From the NCBI RefSeq assembly GCF_030142045.1, contig NZ_CP126242.1, positions 2,480,001 through 2,544,000 of the forward strand: a stretch of DNA of 64,000 nt. The letters are read 5' to 3'. Made by a program: the position numbers and the translations under genes. Source of the DNA: Arthrobacter sp. zg-Y919. Lineage in GTDB: Bacteria > Actinomycetota > Actinomycetes > Actinomycetales > Micrococcaceae. The notes under the pieces are model-generated. The model saw only the letters and a list, made by a program, of their open reading frames with translations, made no database searches and was not told where the DNA came from. Of this stretch, positions 15,332 through 23,474 are shown in pieces. Positions within the stretch are counted from its first letter, which is position 1, and each line of letters begins with the position of its first letter.

Positions 15332-17046
15332 TACGCTCCCGCCCCGGGAGAAGAGGGTCCGGCGGGCGGCCTGCCGGCAGCGCGCGGCATCGCGGCCTGC
15401 GGCGATCCCGGCAGCGTTTCCGCGGCCGGTTCCGCCGACCCGGGTGCGGGCTCGGGCAGCGCCTCGGTGCCGGTGTCTCCGCGCAGCCGCTTGAGGACCA
15501 GCTCGGCGCTGATCAGGCACATCGGCAGGCCGATCCCCGGCAGGGTGGACCCGCCGGCATACAGCAGTCCGTCGATCTTCCTGCTGGCGTTCGTGCCGCG
15601 GAAGAACGCGCTCTGCTTCAGGATGTGGGCCGGCCCCAGCAGGGTTCCCCGCCAGGAGTTGAGGTCGGCGACAAAGTCCTGCGGGCCCACGGTGCGGCGA
15701 ATGATGATGCGCTCTGCCAAATCGGGGATGCCCGCCCATGCGGAGAGCTGGGCGATGACGGCGTCGGCCATCTTTTCGATCTGTGGATCCCCGGCACCGT
15801 CAATCCCTCCGGCTCCCAGTGACGGATCGGACGGCACCGGGACCAGGACAAACAGGTTCTCGTGCCCTTCCGGGGCGGCCTCCGGATCCGTGGCGCTGGG
15901 GCGGCACACGTACAGGGACGCAGGATCCGGAACGGACGTTTCCGCGCCGAAAATCTTCTCGAAATTTTCTTCCCAGTCACTGGTGAAGAGCAGTGTGTGG
16001 TGTTCCAGCTGCGGCAGTTTTCCCTGCACGCCCAGGTGCAGCAGCAGCCCTCCGGGACCGGGGACGCGCTTCTCCCAGTATTTCTCCGGATAGGTCTGGA
16101 GGGCTTCGGGGAGGAGGGCGGTTTCAGTGTGGTGGAGGTCCGCTGCCGAAACGACCAGGTCTGCGTCCAGGGAGACGAGCGTTCCGTCGGCGTCCCGGTA
16201 ATCCACGCCGGCGGCCCGCGGCTTGGGGTGCCGGGGCCGTACCCGGTTCCGGTCTGCGCCCGGCCCGGGTGAGGTGCGGATCCGGGTAACCTCGGCACCC
16301 GTGATCACCTGCGCGCCTTCCGCCCGGGCCAGGTCGGCAATCACCGAAACGATCCGGTGGAAACCGCCCAGCGGGTAAAGCACTCCGTCGGCCAGGTCCA
16401 GCCGGCTCATCAGGTGGTACATGCTGGGCGTAGTGAACGGGGAGGAGCCCAGGAAAACCGCCGGGTAGCCCAGGATCTGGCGGATCCGCGGGTCCGTGAA
16501 GCGCCGGGCCACGAAGGTGCTCAGCGGCTCCAGCAGCAGCCGGGCCAGCCGCGGACCGCGCCGCAGGACGTCGGGGCGCAGGAGCGGCAGGAAGGAGGCG
16601 AAAGTCGAATACAGGAACCGCTTCTTGGCCATCCCGTAAACATCTTCGGCGGATTCGAGGTATTCCTCCAGCCGGTCTCCGGCCCCGGGTTCCAGGGATT
16701 CGAAGAGGGCAATGTTCCCGGTCCGGGTGGCGGCTACATCCACCGGTTCGGTGCGGCCCTCGAAGAACACGCGGTACCCCGGATCCAGCTGGACCAGCTC
16801 CAGCTGGTCTGCGGCCGAGGTGCCCAGCAACCGGAAGAAGTGGTCGAAGACCTCCGGCATCAGGTACCAGGACGGGCCGGTGTCAAAGCGGAACCCTCCG
16901 GTTTCCCAGCTTCCTGCCCGACCCCCGGTCTCGGGCTGCTTTTCCAGCACGGTGACCTCCAGGCCGTCCCGGGCCAGCAGCGCGGCGGTGGCCAGGCCGG
17001 TGATGCCGCCCCCGATCACGACGGCGGTACGCGGACGCATGCTCAT
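15331..17046 (-). CDS. crtI: Phytoene desaturase
   Basis: A 571-residue FAD-dependent desaturase that converts phytoene to lycopene at the membrane. The dinucleotide-binding motif VVIGGGITGLATAALLARDG is at residues 9-28, followed by ETGGRAGSWE and FDTGPSWYLMPEVFD typical of CrtI. The C-terminal bacterial-desaturase signature is LYAGGSTLPGIGLPMCLISA around 510-530. Residues 530-571 form an Ala/Pro-rich tail, and a proline/arginine-rich insert (GPGADRNRVRPRHPKPR) sits near 255. Start ATG 17046 overlaps the crtB stop as ATGA. Two further helical segments and the context support the CrtI call strongly. Confidence 0.95.
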   Translation of the reverse strand: MSMRPRTAVVIGGGITGLATAALLARDGLEVTVLEKQPETGGRAGSWETGGFRFDTGPSWYLMPEVFDHFFRLLGTSAADQLELVQLDPGYRVFFEGRTEPVDVAATRTGNIALFESLEPGAGDRLEEYLESAEDVYGMAKKRFLYSTFASFLPLLRPDVLRRGPRLARLLLEPLSTFVARRFTDPRIRQILGYPAVFLGSSPFTTPSMYHLMSRLDLADGVLYPLGGFHRIVSVIADLARAEGAQVITGAEVTRIRTSPGPGADRNRVRPRHPKPRAAGVDYRDADGTLVSLDADLVVSAADLHHTETALLPEALQTYPEKYWEKRVPGPGGLLLHLGVQGKLPQLEHHTLLFTSDWEENFEKIFGAETSVPDPASLYVCRPSATDPEAAPEGHENLFVLVPVPSDPSLGAGGIDGAGDPQIEKMADAVIAQLSAWAGIPDLAERIIIRRTVGPQDFVADLNSWRGTLLGPAHILKQSAFFRGTNASRKIDGLLYAGGSTLPGIGLPMCLISAELVLKRLRGDTGTEALPEPAPGSAEPAAETLPGSPQAAMPRAAGRPPAGPSSPGAGA

Positions 17047-17990
17047 GGTTGCCTTTCGTTCTGCGACCCGGGGAACCGGGACCCCGGTTTCCCTCCCCCG
17101 GGCTGCTGTGTCCGGGGAACGGCGGCCTTGCGGGTCAGGAGCGCCCGTGCCGCAATCCGCGCCTTCACCGGGTTGGACACACGGACCCGCGTGGTGCGCA
17201 GCTCCTCGGCCGGCGTGCTGCGGAGCCGGCGGGCCAGCTCAGCGAACAGGTCCTGGGCCAGCACGACGGCGGCCCTGCAGTTTGCGGGCAGGCGTGCCAC
17301 TGCGGCTCCCGAGACGAGCAGGTCGGCATCGATGCCGTCCAGGATCCGGTGCTTATCCGCCTCGCTGAAGGCAGCTACGGTGATGCCGGGGAAATAGCTG
17401 CGTCCCAGGGCCTCGAAATCCTGCGCGAGGTCCCGCAGGAAGTTGACCTTCTGGAAGGCCGCTCCGAGCCGCTGGGCACCTTCACGGAGCTGCTTGGCGT
17501 GGTCGTCGGGCAGGGGCACTCCCTGGAGGAAGCACTGTAGACACATCAGCCCGACCACCTCGGCTGAGCCGTAGACGTACTCGTTGAAGCTGTCCTCGGT
17601 GTGCTCCATCTGGTCCAGGTCCGCGCGCATCGAGGCAAAGAACGGCCGGGTCAGCTCCGTCCCGATGCCGGCCTCCCCCGCAGTCAGCGCAAACGCATGG
17701 ACCACCAGGTTGACGCTGTAGCCGGTACGCAGTGCCCGTTCCGTGTCCGCCTCGAGCTCATCCAGCAGTGTGCCGATCTCCGCGGGGGGCACACGGGCGG
17801 CCGCCGGCACGCCGTCGACAACCTCATCCGCCAGCCGCACCAGCGCATAAATGGTCTCGATCTGCTTTCGGGTCCTGCCGTCGAGCAGGCGGGATGCCAG
17901 CCCGAACGACGTCGAGTACGACCGGATCAGCACGGCTGACGTCTGCCGTGCGACAGCGTTGTAAAGGGGCAGGCCCTGCTCAGCTGCCAC
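17043..17990 (-). CDS. crtB: Phytoene synthase
   Basis: A 315-residue squalene/phytoene synthase that condenses two geranylgeranyl diphosphates into phytoene. The first Asp-rich region is YALVRLADEVVDG near residue 55, and the second is NFLRDLAQDFEALGR near residue 180. The start SYSTSFGLASRLL is typical. GTG start at 17990 is 3 bases after the crtE stop. The last 40 residues are a basic Pro/Gly tail. It is the second gene of the operon. Confidence 0.95.
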   Translation of the reverse strand: MAAEQGLPLYNAVARQTSAVLIRSYSTSFGLASRLLDGRTRKQIETIYALVRLADEVVDGVPAAARVPPAEIGTLLDELEADTERALRTGYSVNLVVHAFALTAGEAGIGTELTRPFFASMRADLDQMEHTEDSFNEYVYGSAEVVGLMCLQCFLQGVPLPDDHAKQLREGAQRLGAAFQKVNFLRDLAQDFEALGRSYFPGITVAAFSEADKHRILDGIDADLLVSGAAVARLPANCRAAVVLAQDLFAELARRLRSTPAEELRTTRVRVSNPVKARIAARALLTRKAAVPRTQQPGGGKPGSRFPGSQNERQP

Positions 17991-17993
17991 GGA

Positions 17994-19061
17994 CTACCGT
18001 CCCCGGTTCACGGCGTCGTCAACCACGGTCGACAATGCGGCCCGCAGCCCGGGGGTCACCGCGGGGCAGTCCAGGTGCTGGCGGGCCCGGTCGGCATATT
18101 CGCGCACCAGCTGCTGCGCGTGGTCCCGCGCACCGGAGGAAACCAGCAGTTCCCGGGCGCGGACGGCATCACGGGCGGTCAGCTCGGGGTTGCCGATCAG
18201 GTCCGAAAGCTCCGGCCATTCCGGCTGCCGTGCAGCATAGGAGACCAGCACCGTGCGCTTTCCCTCGCGCAGATCGGAAAAACTGGACTTGCCCGTGGCG
18301 CTCTCCGCACCGAAAACCCCCAGCAGGTCATCCACCACTTGGTAGGCGATCCCGATGTCCCGGCCGTACAGGCCCAGGGTGGTCACGACGTCGTTCGGTG
18401 CCCCGGCGAGCACGGCCCCGGCCTGCAGCGGCGCCTCGAAGGAGTAGACGGCGGTCTTGAGCCGTTCCATGTGCAGGATTTCCGCGATGGGCGGGGCGTC
18501 AGGGTGGAAGGAAAGGTCCACGTCGATCAGCTCGCCACCGGCGGACGCGAAGACGGCGTCGTCCAGGATCTCGGCCAGCCGCTCCCGGACGCCTGTGTGG
18601 ACCTTGGCACTGTCCAGCAGCCGGAAGGCCCCGGCCAGTGCCAGATCACCGGCGATGACGCCGGCGGAGAGGCCGCGGTGCCGGGCTGCGCCTGCTTCCA
18701 AGCCTGCTGCGGCGGCAATCCCCCGATAAACGCCGGAGACATTTTCGTGGCCGCGGCGGGTGAAATCCAGATCGATCACGTCGTCGTGCACGATCAGGGC
18801 CGTGTGCAGCAGTTCGAAGGCGGCACCCACCCTGGCGGCCGCAGCTGTGTCCGTGCCCCCGAGGTTCAGGTATGCCGTCAGCAGGATGCGGGGTCGGACC
18901 CTTTTACCGCCCGCCGCGGAGTTTTCGAGGGCCTGCCAGAGGGATCCATAGGCGGGACCCAGTTTCGCCGCCCGCTCCTTCGCCTGCTCGAAGAACCGCT
19001 GCAGGACGGTCTCGACCTGGTCCTGCCCAGCGGCCAGGTCGAGCGGGGGGTGCGTATCCAT
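17994..19061 (-). CDS. crtE: Geranylgeranyl diphosphate synthase
   Basis: A 355-residue trans-polyprenyl synthase that supplies C20 substrate to CrtB. The first Asp-rich motif DDVID is at residues 93-97, and the second is YQVVDDLLGVFG near 235; GGKRVRPRILL lies near residue 51. ATG 19061 is preferred because it begins MDTHPPLDL with a normal N-terminus; the longer frame runs into the divergent idi gene. No ribosome site precedes it. The minus strand reads TTTACTTTACCT immediately before ATG, which suggests a leaderless or nearly leaderless transcript. It heads the crtE-B-I-Ye-Yf-Eb operon. Confidence 0.93.
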   Translation of the reverse strand: MDTHPPLDLAAGQDQVETVLQRFFEQAKERAAKLGPAYGSLWQALENSAAGGKRVRPRILLTAYLNLGGTDTAAAARVGAAFELLHTALIVHDDVIDLDFTRRGHENVSGVYRGIAAAAGLEAGAARHRGLSAGVIAGDLALAGAFRLLDSAKVHTGVRERLAEILDDAVFASAGGELIDVDLSFHPDAPPIAEILHMERLKTAVYSFEAPLQAGAVLAGAPNDVVTTLGLYGRDIGIAYQVVDDLLGVFGAESATGKSSFSDLREGKRTVLVSYAARQPEWPELSDLIGNPELTARDAVRARELLVSSGARDHAQQLVREYADRARQHLDCPAVTPGLRAALSTVVDDAVNRGR

Positions 19062-19096
19062 AGGTAAAGTAAACACGTATGGGAGTAGGGGAAGAA
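19062..19096. promoter_or_regulatory. 35-bp divergent crtE/idi start region
   Basis: Only 35 bp separates the crtE ATG from the idi ATG, so each promoter must overlap the other gene's start. The minus strand has TTTACTTTACCT directly before crtE, a possible -10 for a leaderless message. The plus strand has AGGGGAAG as the idi ribosome site. Confidence 0.5.
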
Positions 19097-19618
19097 ATGA
19101 CGGACAGCGCAGAACAGGTTGTTCTCGTCGACAATGAGGGCCGTCCCCTCGGTACCCGTGACAAAGCGAGTGTGCACACCACCGAGACACCGCTTCATCT
19201 GGCGTTCTCCACCCACGTCTTCAATACCCGCGGGCAGCTGCTGGTCACCCGCCGGGCATTGTCCAAGCGGACCTGGCCCGGTGTCTGGACCAATTCCTTC
19301 TGCGGCCACCCGGGTCCAGGAGAGGCCACGGAGGACGCGGTCAACCGGCGCGCACAGCGCGAACTCGGGCTCGAAGTCCGGGATCTGACGCTGCGGGTTG
19401 CGGATTTCCGTTACCGCGCCGTTGATGCTTCGGGCATCGTCGAACATGAGATCTGCCCCGTGTACACAGCCGTGGCCGACGCCGATCCGGTCCCCGCGGG
19501 GGACGAGGTCATGGACTGGGAGTGGGCGGATCCGCAGCAGCTGGTTCCCGCGGTGCGGCTGACTCCGTGGGCGTTCAGCCCGTGGCTGGTCCTCCAGCTT
19601 CCGCTCCTCTACCCCTGA
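19097..19618 (+). CDS. idi: Isopentenyl-diphosphate delta-isomerase (type I)
   Basis: A 173-residue Nudix-fold isomerase that interconverts IPP and DMAPP. It supplies DMAPP both for prenyl chains and for the C5 additions by CrtEb. Motifs: TPLHLAFSTHVFN, the active-site Cys in WTNSFCGHPGPGE near residue 68, RAQRELGLEV, and the Glu-containing EHEICPVY near residue 115. ATG 19097 is chosen for AGGGGAAG 3-10 bases upstream; an upstream in-frame ATG at 19079 lies in the crtE promoter region. It is divergent from the crt operon. Confidence 0.95.
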   Translation: MTDSAEQVVLVDNEGRPLGTRDKASVHTTETPLHLAFSTHVFNTRGQLLVTRRALSKRTWPGVWTNSFCGHPGPGEATEDAVNRRAQRELGLEVRDLTLRVADFRYRAVDASGIVEHEICPVYTAVADADPVPAGDEVMDWEWADPQQLVPAVRLTPWAFSPWLVLQLPLLYP

Positions 19619-19643
19619 GCCAGGGTTGGGCTGCGGCTGACGC

Positions 19644-20438
19644 TCAGTTCGCCGGTGCCGGAGACTTATTTCCCCGGAACCTCCGGCCCCACCGGACCCA
19701 GGGGTAGTCCTGCGGCCAGTGGCCGGCCAGGGTATGGAAAGCCCGGCGGAAGCGCAGCGCCAGGTTAGGCAGACTCTGCACGGCGCGTGGGGCCATCCCC
19801 ACGATCAATGTCCGGTCCCTGCGGCACCGCCGGCCCTGGCCGAGGTGGAAACTGAGGCAGACGTCGTCGTGCATCTGCGCATCACTGCGGTGCACGTCGC
19901 CGCGGACTTCCCGCCATGTCTGCGCGCGCAGGGCCAGGTTGGAGCCGAATAACGGCCAGTGCGCCAGAGCCGAGCCCATCGCCAGGTAATAGGACCCCAG
20001 ATACAGCCGGGAGAGCAGCAGCCCACGCAACGGGGGCATCCCGTAGAAAACTCCCGGCCCACTGAGCACTTCCAGCTCAGGGTCCTCGGCAAAGGCAACG
20101 GCAATGCGCTCGATCCAGTCCGGCGGCAGGACGCAGTCTGCGTCGCACCGCGCAATGACGGTGGCTCTTTGCCCGGAACCTGCTTCCGAAGAATCCGCTG
20201 CCGCGGCGTCGTACCCAGTACTGGCAGCGGCGGGGATCCCGGCGACGGGTTCCCACACCACCCGCGCACCGAACCTCCGTGCGGTTTCGGCGCTGGAGTC
20301 GCTGCTGTTATTGTCCACCACCACGATTTCCCGGGGCGCTACCGTCTGCCGGGCCAGCGAAAGCAGGCAGGCTTCCAAGAGGGCAGAGTCGTTCAGGCAC
20401 GGAATGACCACGGACACTGCCGGAAGCTCGGAGGGCAT
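19644..20438 (-). CDS. Family 2 glycosyltransferase
   Basis: A 264-residue GT-A fold glycosyltransferase. The N-terminal strand SVVIPCLNDSALLEACLLSLARQT is typical of GT2, and the metal-binding DxD-type motif is ARCDADCVLPPDW near residue 115. A hydrophobic stretch (LRGLLLSRLYLGSYYLAMG) lies near residue 160. A late acidic motif MHDDVCLSFHL could hold the catalytic base. Its place next to the crt cluster makes it a candidate for glycosylating the C50 carotenoid, but it lies on the far side of idi and is not in the operon, so this is inference. It is convergent with idi (25-bp gap). Confidence 0.82.
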   Translation of the reverse strand: MPSELPAVSVVIPCLNDSALLEACLLSLARQTVAPREIVVVDNNSSDSSAETARRFGARVVWEPVAGIPAAASTGYDAAAADSSEAGSGQRATVIARCDADCVLPPDWIERIAVAFAEDPELEVLSGPGVFYGMPPLRGLLLSRLYLGSYYLAMGSALAHWPLFGSNLALRAQTWREVRGDVHRSDAQMHDDVCLSFHLGQGRRCRRDRTLIVGMAPRAVQSLPNLALRFRRAFHTLAGHWPQDYPWVRWGRRFRGNKSPAPAN

Positions 20439-20526
20439 GGGCCGAGTTTAGCGCGGGACCAGGCCCGGTCCGGACGCTTTGGGCGCACCCCTCCTGCGGG
20501 CGATCGTGCGCGGCTACCGTAGGAGG

Positions 20527-21150
20527 ATGATCGATGCCCTGCTCCATCCCCCGGTGTCCCTGCGGGAATACCTCGCCGATGCCGTCCGTATGGCCGGAGT
20601 GGTCAGTGTCGTGGTGGCGCTGTTCCTGCTGGGGCCGGTGGAAACTGCGCTGTTCCTGCTGGTGTTACTGGGCCTTCTGGTGTCCCGTGCGCTGGCTGTC
20701 TTCCCCGGTTTCGATGCCGCGTACGGCGTGGTGCTGCTGACCGCGGCGTGGAGCAGCGTCGCGGATCTGTACGCCCGTATCCCATGGTGGGATTTGGCCG
20801 TCCATTGTGCCGCCACCGGCACCCTTGCCGTGATCGCCTATTTCCTGCTGGTGCAGTTTGGTGCTGTTCCGGCCGTCCGCCGTCCACACCGGGCTTCACG
20901 GTCGCTCCCCGTGGTGGTTCCACTGCTGGTGCTCGCCCTGGGGCTGGGCATGGGTGTGCTGTGGGAAATCGGTGAGTGGTGGGGCCATACCTATGTGGAC
21001 GCGAGTATCAACGTCGGTTACGCGGACACCATGACAGACCTCGCCGCCGGAGGGTTGGGTGCGTTGGCCGCCGGCTTGTGCCTTGGGATGGCGGTGCGCC
21101 GTTCCGGTGCGTTGCTGCTTGCCCCGTTGCCTCACCGTGCCGGCAGCTAA
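20527..21150 (+). CDS. Six-helix membrane protein, DUF2238/YjdF-like
   Basis: About 207 residues with five to six hydrophobic helices. The conserved pattern WWDLAVHCAATG, then GMGVLWEIGEWWG, then GYADTMTDLAAGGLGALAAG is the layout of the DUF2238 (YjdF-like) membrane family: His in the third helix, WEI-EW, and D-T--DL. The function of that family is unknown. Start is uncertain: ATG 20527 has AGGAGG immediately in front with no spacing; GTG 20506 and TTG 20479 are in frame upstream. The gene ends before a strong bidirectional hairpin. Confidence 0.65.
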   Translation: MIDALLHPPVSLREYLADAVRMAGVVSVVVALFLLGPVETALFLLVLLGLLVSRALAVFPGFDAAYGVVLLTAAWSSVADLYARIPWWDLAVHCAATGTLAVIAYFLLVQFGAVPAVRRPHRASRSLPVVVPLLVLALGLGMGVLWEIGEWWGHTYVDASINVGYADTMTDLAAGGLGALAAGLCLGMAVRRSGALLLAPLPHRAGS

Positions 21151-21210
21151 GGTTCCGGGGCGGGCAGCCCCGGGGATAACTGCGAAGGGCAGCCCGGGCT
21201 TAACTGCGAA
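21148..21210. repeat. Degenerate tandem copies after the 20527-21150 gene
   Basis: TAACTGCGAAGGGCA occurs at 21177 and again at 21201, and a weaker match starts at the real stop (TAA 21148). Each copy carries a TAA. Confidence 0.55.
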
Positions 21211-21250
21211 GGGCATCCCCGGGCAGCGCAGTGGCTGCCCGGGGATGCCC
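21211..21250. terminator. Bidirectional 17-bp perfect hairpin
   Basis: Arms 21211-21227 and 21234-21250 pair perfectly around GCAGTG. It sits between the convergent membrane-protein gene and terC and can end both. A short T-run (GGTTTC) follows on the plus strand. Confidence 0.8.
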
Positions 21251-21282
21251 GGTTTCGCTGGCTTTAGCGCCGGCGTCTTCCG

Positions 21283-22473
21283 CTAGCGGGAGAGGAAACG
21301 CTCGTGCTCGCTGTGTGCACGGGCCACGGTTTCACGGATCTGCTCGATGTCCTTGACCTTATTGCGGTACTTGAGGTCCATCTTCAGGATCTCCTGCTCC
21401 TCGTCGCAGAGGGCCTTGTAGACCCGCTCCCGCTCGGTGGGATCGGCAGTGTAGTGAAGGTCCAGGTAGGCATCGGCGTGGCGCCGGGCATTGTTGACCG
21501 CAGTCATCGCCTTGCCTGCCGGGCTGAGCAGGGAGCCCACAATGGTGACGGCCAGTACACCGACGATGACCGAGAGTGAAAGGCCGGTGGTGACTTCGAA
21601 GACCGGGACATGCTCGCCGCCGTTGATGAACGGCAGGGTGTTTTCGTGCAGTGCGTGCAGGACGAGCTTGACGCCGATGAAGGCCAGGATGGCGGCAAGA
21701 CCGTAGCTGAGGTAGATCAGGCGGTCCAGCAGTCCGTCGATCAGGAAGAACAGCTGGCGAAGGCCCATCAGGGAGAACGCAGTAGCCGTGAAGACGATAA
21801 AGACGTTCTGGGTCAGGCCGAAGATGGCCGGGATGGAGTCCAGTGCGAAGAGGATATCCGTACCGCCGATGGCCACCATAACCAGCAGCATCGGAGTCAG
21901 GACGCGCTTGCCGTTCTCCATCGTGAAGAGCTTGTCGCCGTCGTACTCGTCCGAGGTGTGGAAGATCTTGCGGGCCAGGCGGATGATGAAGTTGTTGGCT
22001 TCATCATCGCCCTCGGTGCTTTCAGGCTTCAGCAGGTTGCCGGCAGTGATCAGCAGGATCAGGCCGAAGAGGTAGAACACCCAGGAGAAGGAGTTGATCA
22101 GAGCGGCGCCGAGGAAGATAAACGCGGTTCGCGCGATCAGCGAGAAGACAATGCCGAAAAGAAGGACCTTCTGCTGGTCTTCACGCGGCACCCGGAAGCT
22201 CGCCATGATGATCAGGAAGACAAAAAGGTTGTCCACTGACAGGGCTTTCTCGGTGATGTAGCCGGCGAAATACTCCGTGCCCATCTGGTTACCGCCGAAG
22301 ACCCAGACAACAATGCCGAACACGATGGCCAGGCCCACGTAGATGGCGGACCAGATGGCCGCTTCCTTCAGCGTGGGAATGTGCGCCTTGCGGATGTGGA
22401 AGAAGTAATCAAAGGCCAACAAGGCCAGAATGACCAGAATGGTCACTCCCCAGATCAAGGGGGAAACAGTCAT
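21283..22473 (-). CDS. terC: TerC/Alx-family membrane protein
   Basis: A 396-residue integral membrane protein of the TerC/Alx family, with about nine hydrophobic helices. The hallmark ALSVDNLFVFLIIMASF lies near residue 80, and IFALDSIPAIFG near residue 205. Members are linked to tellurite resistance and, for Alx/MntP-like groups, to manganese export or homeostasis. The C-terminal 90 residues are cytoplasmic and charged. ATG 22473 gives the normal N-terminus MTVSPLIWG; the longer reading frame runs backward through the leader RNA. Expression is probably controlled by the yybP-ykoY-like riboswitch candidate directly upstream. Confidence 0.9.
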   Translation of the reverse strand: MTVSPLIWGVTILVILALLAFDYFFHIRKAHIPTLKEAAIWSAIYVGLAIVFGIVVWVFGGNQMGTEYFAGYITEKALSVDNLFVFLIIMASFRVPREDQQKVLLFGIVFSLIARTAFIFLGAALINSFSWVFYLFGLILLITAGNLLKPESTEGDDEANNFIIRLARKIFHTSDEYDGDKLFTMENGKRVLTPMLLVMVAIGGTDILFALDSIPAIFGLTQNVFIVFTATAFSLMGLRQLFFLIDGLLDRLIYLSYGLAAILAFIGVKLVLHALHENTLPFINGGEHVPVFEVTTGLSLSVIVGVLAVTIVGSLLSPAGKAMTAVNNARRHADAYLDLHYTADPTERERVYKALCDEEQEILKMDLKYRNKVKDIEQIRETVARAHSEHERFLSR

Positions 22474-22481
22474 AACCGTCT

Positions 22482-22613
22482 GCTTTCGTAGGGTACGCCG
22501 AAGGAGCATAGGTCTCTCCCGCCACCCAAACAGGCTGGCCGCGAATCCGGCGGAGCGTCGGTGCTCCACGTGTTGACGGATATCTGCGTTTTGGGATACT
22601 CCCCTACGAAGCC
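22482..22613 (-). promoter_or_regulatory. yybP-ykoY-type (Mn2+) riboswitch candidate upstream of terC
   Basis: The minus-strand leader ends 8 bases before the terC ATG. A P1 stem forms between TTCGTAGGG (22602-22610) and CCCTACGAA (22485-22493), nine perfect pairs. Just inside are GGGGAGTA (22597-22604) and, near the 3' side, GGGAGAGACC (22511-22520). These are the two conserved loop segments expected of yybP-ykoY RNAs, which in known cases bind Mn2+ and control TerC/Alx and MntP genes. Middle helices are GC-rich. No terminator lies between P1 and the ATG, so control of translation start is more likely than early termination. Confidence 0.8.
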
Positions 22614-22717
22614 ATCAGTCTAACAGGACGGATCCGATTCGCTGTCCACGTCACGCCCATCGGCCAGGTCGGAGCAGTCACCGTCCGGGTCCTCAAAAGT
22701 TTGGGGCTTAAACAGGA

Positions 22718-22746
22718 AGCCGCCGCACCTCAGTGGCGCGGCGGCT
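22718..22746 (-). terminator. Terminator of the DUF4193 gene
   Basis: AGCCGCCGC (22718-22726) pairs with GCGGCGGCT (22738-22746). It begins 14 bases after the stop, and minus-strand TTCCTGTTT follows. Confidence 0.75.
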
Positions 22747-22759
22747 CATGTTTCGTTGG

Positions 22760-23059
22760 TCAGCCTTCACAGTCCTTGCAGTACGCCAGGCCGTTCTTTT
22801 CCACGGCCAGCTGCGAGCGGTGGCGGACGAGGAAGCAGGAGTTGCAGGTGAACTCGTCTTCCTGCGGCGGCACCACACGGACCAGCAGTTCTTCACCGGA
22901 CAAGTCGGCACCGGGCAGCTCGAATCCTTCGGCTGCCTCGGTTTCATCCACGTCAACTACGGCAGACTGCTTGTCACTGCGACGGGCCTGAAGCTCTTCA
23001 ATAGAGGCTGGACCGGCCTCTTCCTCAGTCTTGCGCGGCGCGTCATAATCTGTAGCCAT
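22760..23059 (-). CDS. DUF4193 zinc-ribbon protein
   Basis: A 99-residue acidic cytoplasmic protein of the DUF4193 family, conserved across Actinobacteria. It begins MATDYDAPRKTEEE. A C-terminal zinc ribbon has CNSC near residue 73 and CKDC near residue 96, with FLVRHRSQL between. Function is not known. No strong ribosome site precedes the ATG. It is monocistronic. Confidence 0.93.
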   Translation of the reverse strand: MATDYDAPRKTEEEAGPASIEELQARRSDKQSAVVDVDETEAAEGFELPGADLSGEELLVRVVPPQEDEFTCNSCFLVRHRSQLAVEKNGLAYCKDCEG

Positions 23060-23420
23060 GTTCTCGGCTCACACTCCAAATCCGTAGTGGTGTTGTTTCC
23101 GGGGCACTCGATAGTAGCCGAAGATAACGGACGGACGGGTGTGTAATATTCCCATCGTCGGTTTCCCTCGGCCTTTTTCTTTTCCGGTCGTTCCAGGCAG
23201 CCCCCGGAACGGGCGGTCCCCCCGGGCGGTCGGACGTTCCGTTGCGGGTTCCGTCCGCGTCTCGCTGCGCCCTTGCCTACCCAACGTGCATCCCGCCACA
23301 CAGGTTCCGATGTTCGGTCGGGATTTTCTGCTGGCGCTTCGGTGAAGGGTCCGGACCAGCCCGCGACGGGTAACGGCAGGTAACGGCACGCCGCACCAGC
23401 CTGCGCCGGGTATATGAAAA
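23060..23420. other. Intergenic region upstream of the DUF4193 gene
   Basis: About 360 bp without a credible gene on either strand; long open frames here are GC-driven. It holds the DUF4193 promoter. An AT-rich spot (GTGTAATATTCC, 23141-23152) about 85 bases upstream of the start could contain a -10. A short GTAACGGCA direct repeat lies at about 23369-23390. Confidence 0.5.
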
Positions 23421-23456
23421 CACCGGACGGGTGAGCTTTCGCCCACCCGTCCGGTG
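23421..23456 (-). terminator. Intrinsic terminator of the YtxH-like gene
   Basis: CACCGGACGGGTG (23421-23433) and CACCCGTCCGGTG (23444-23456) pair perfectly. On the minus strand the stem is followed by TTTTCATAT. Confidence 0.9.
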
Positions 23457-23474
23457 CCGGACTGCGTGTTGTGC

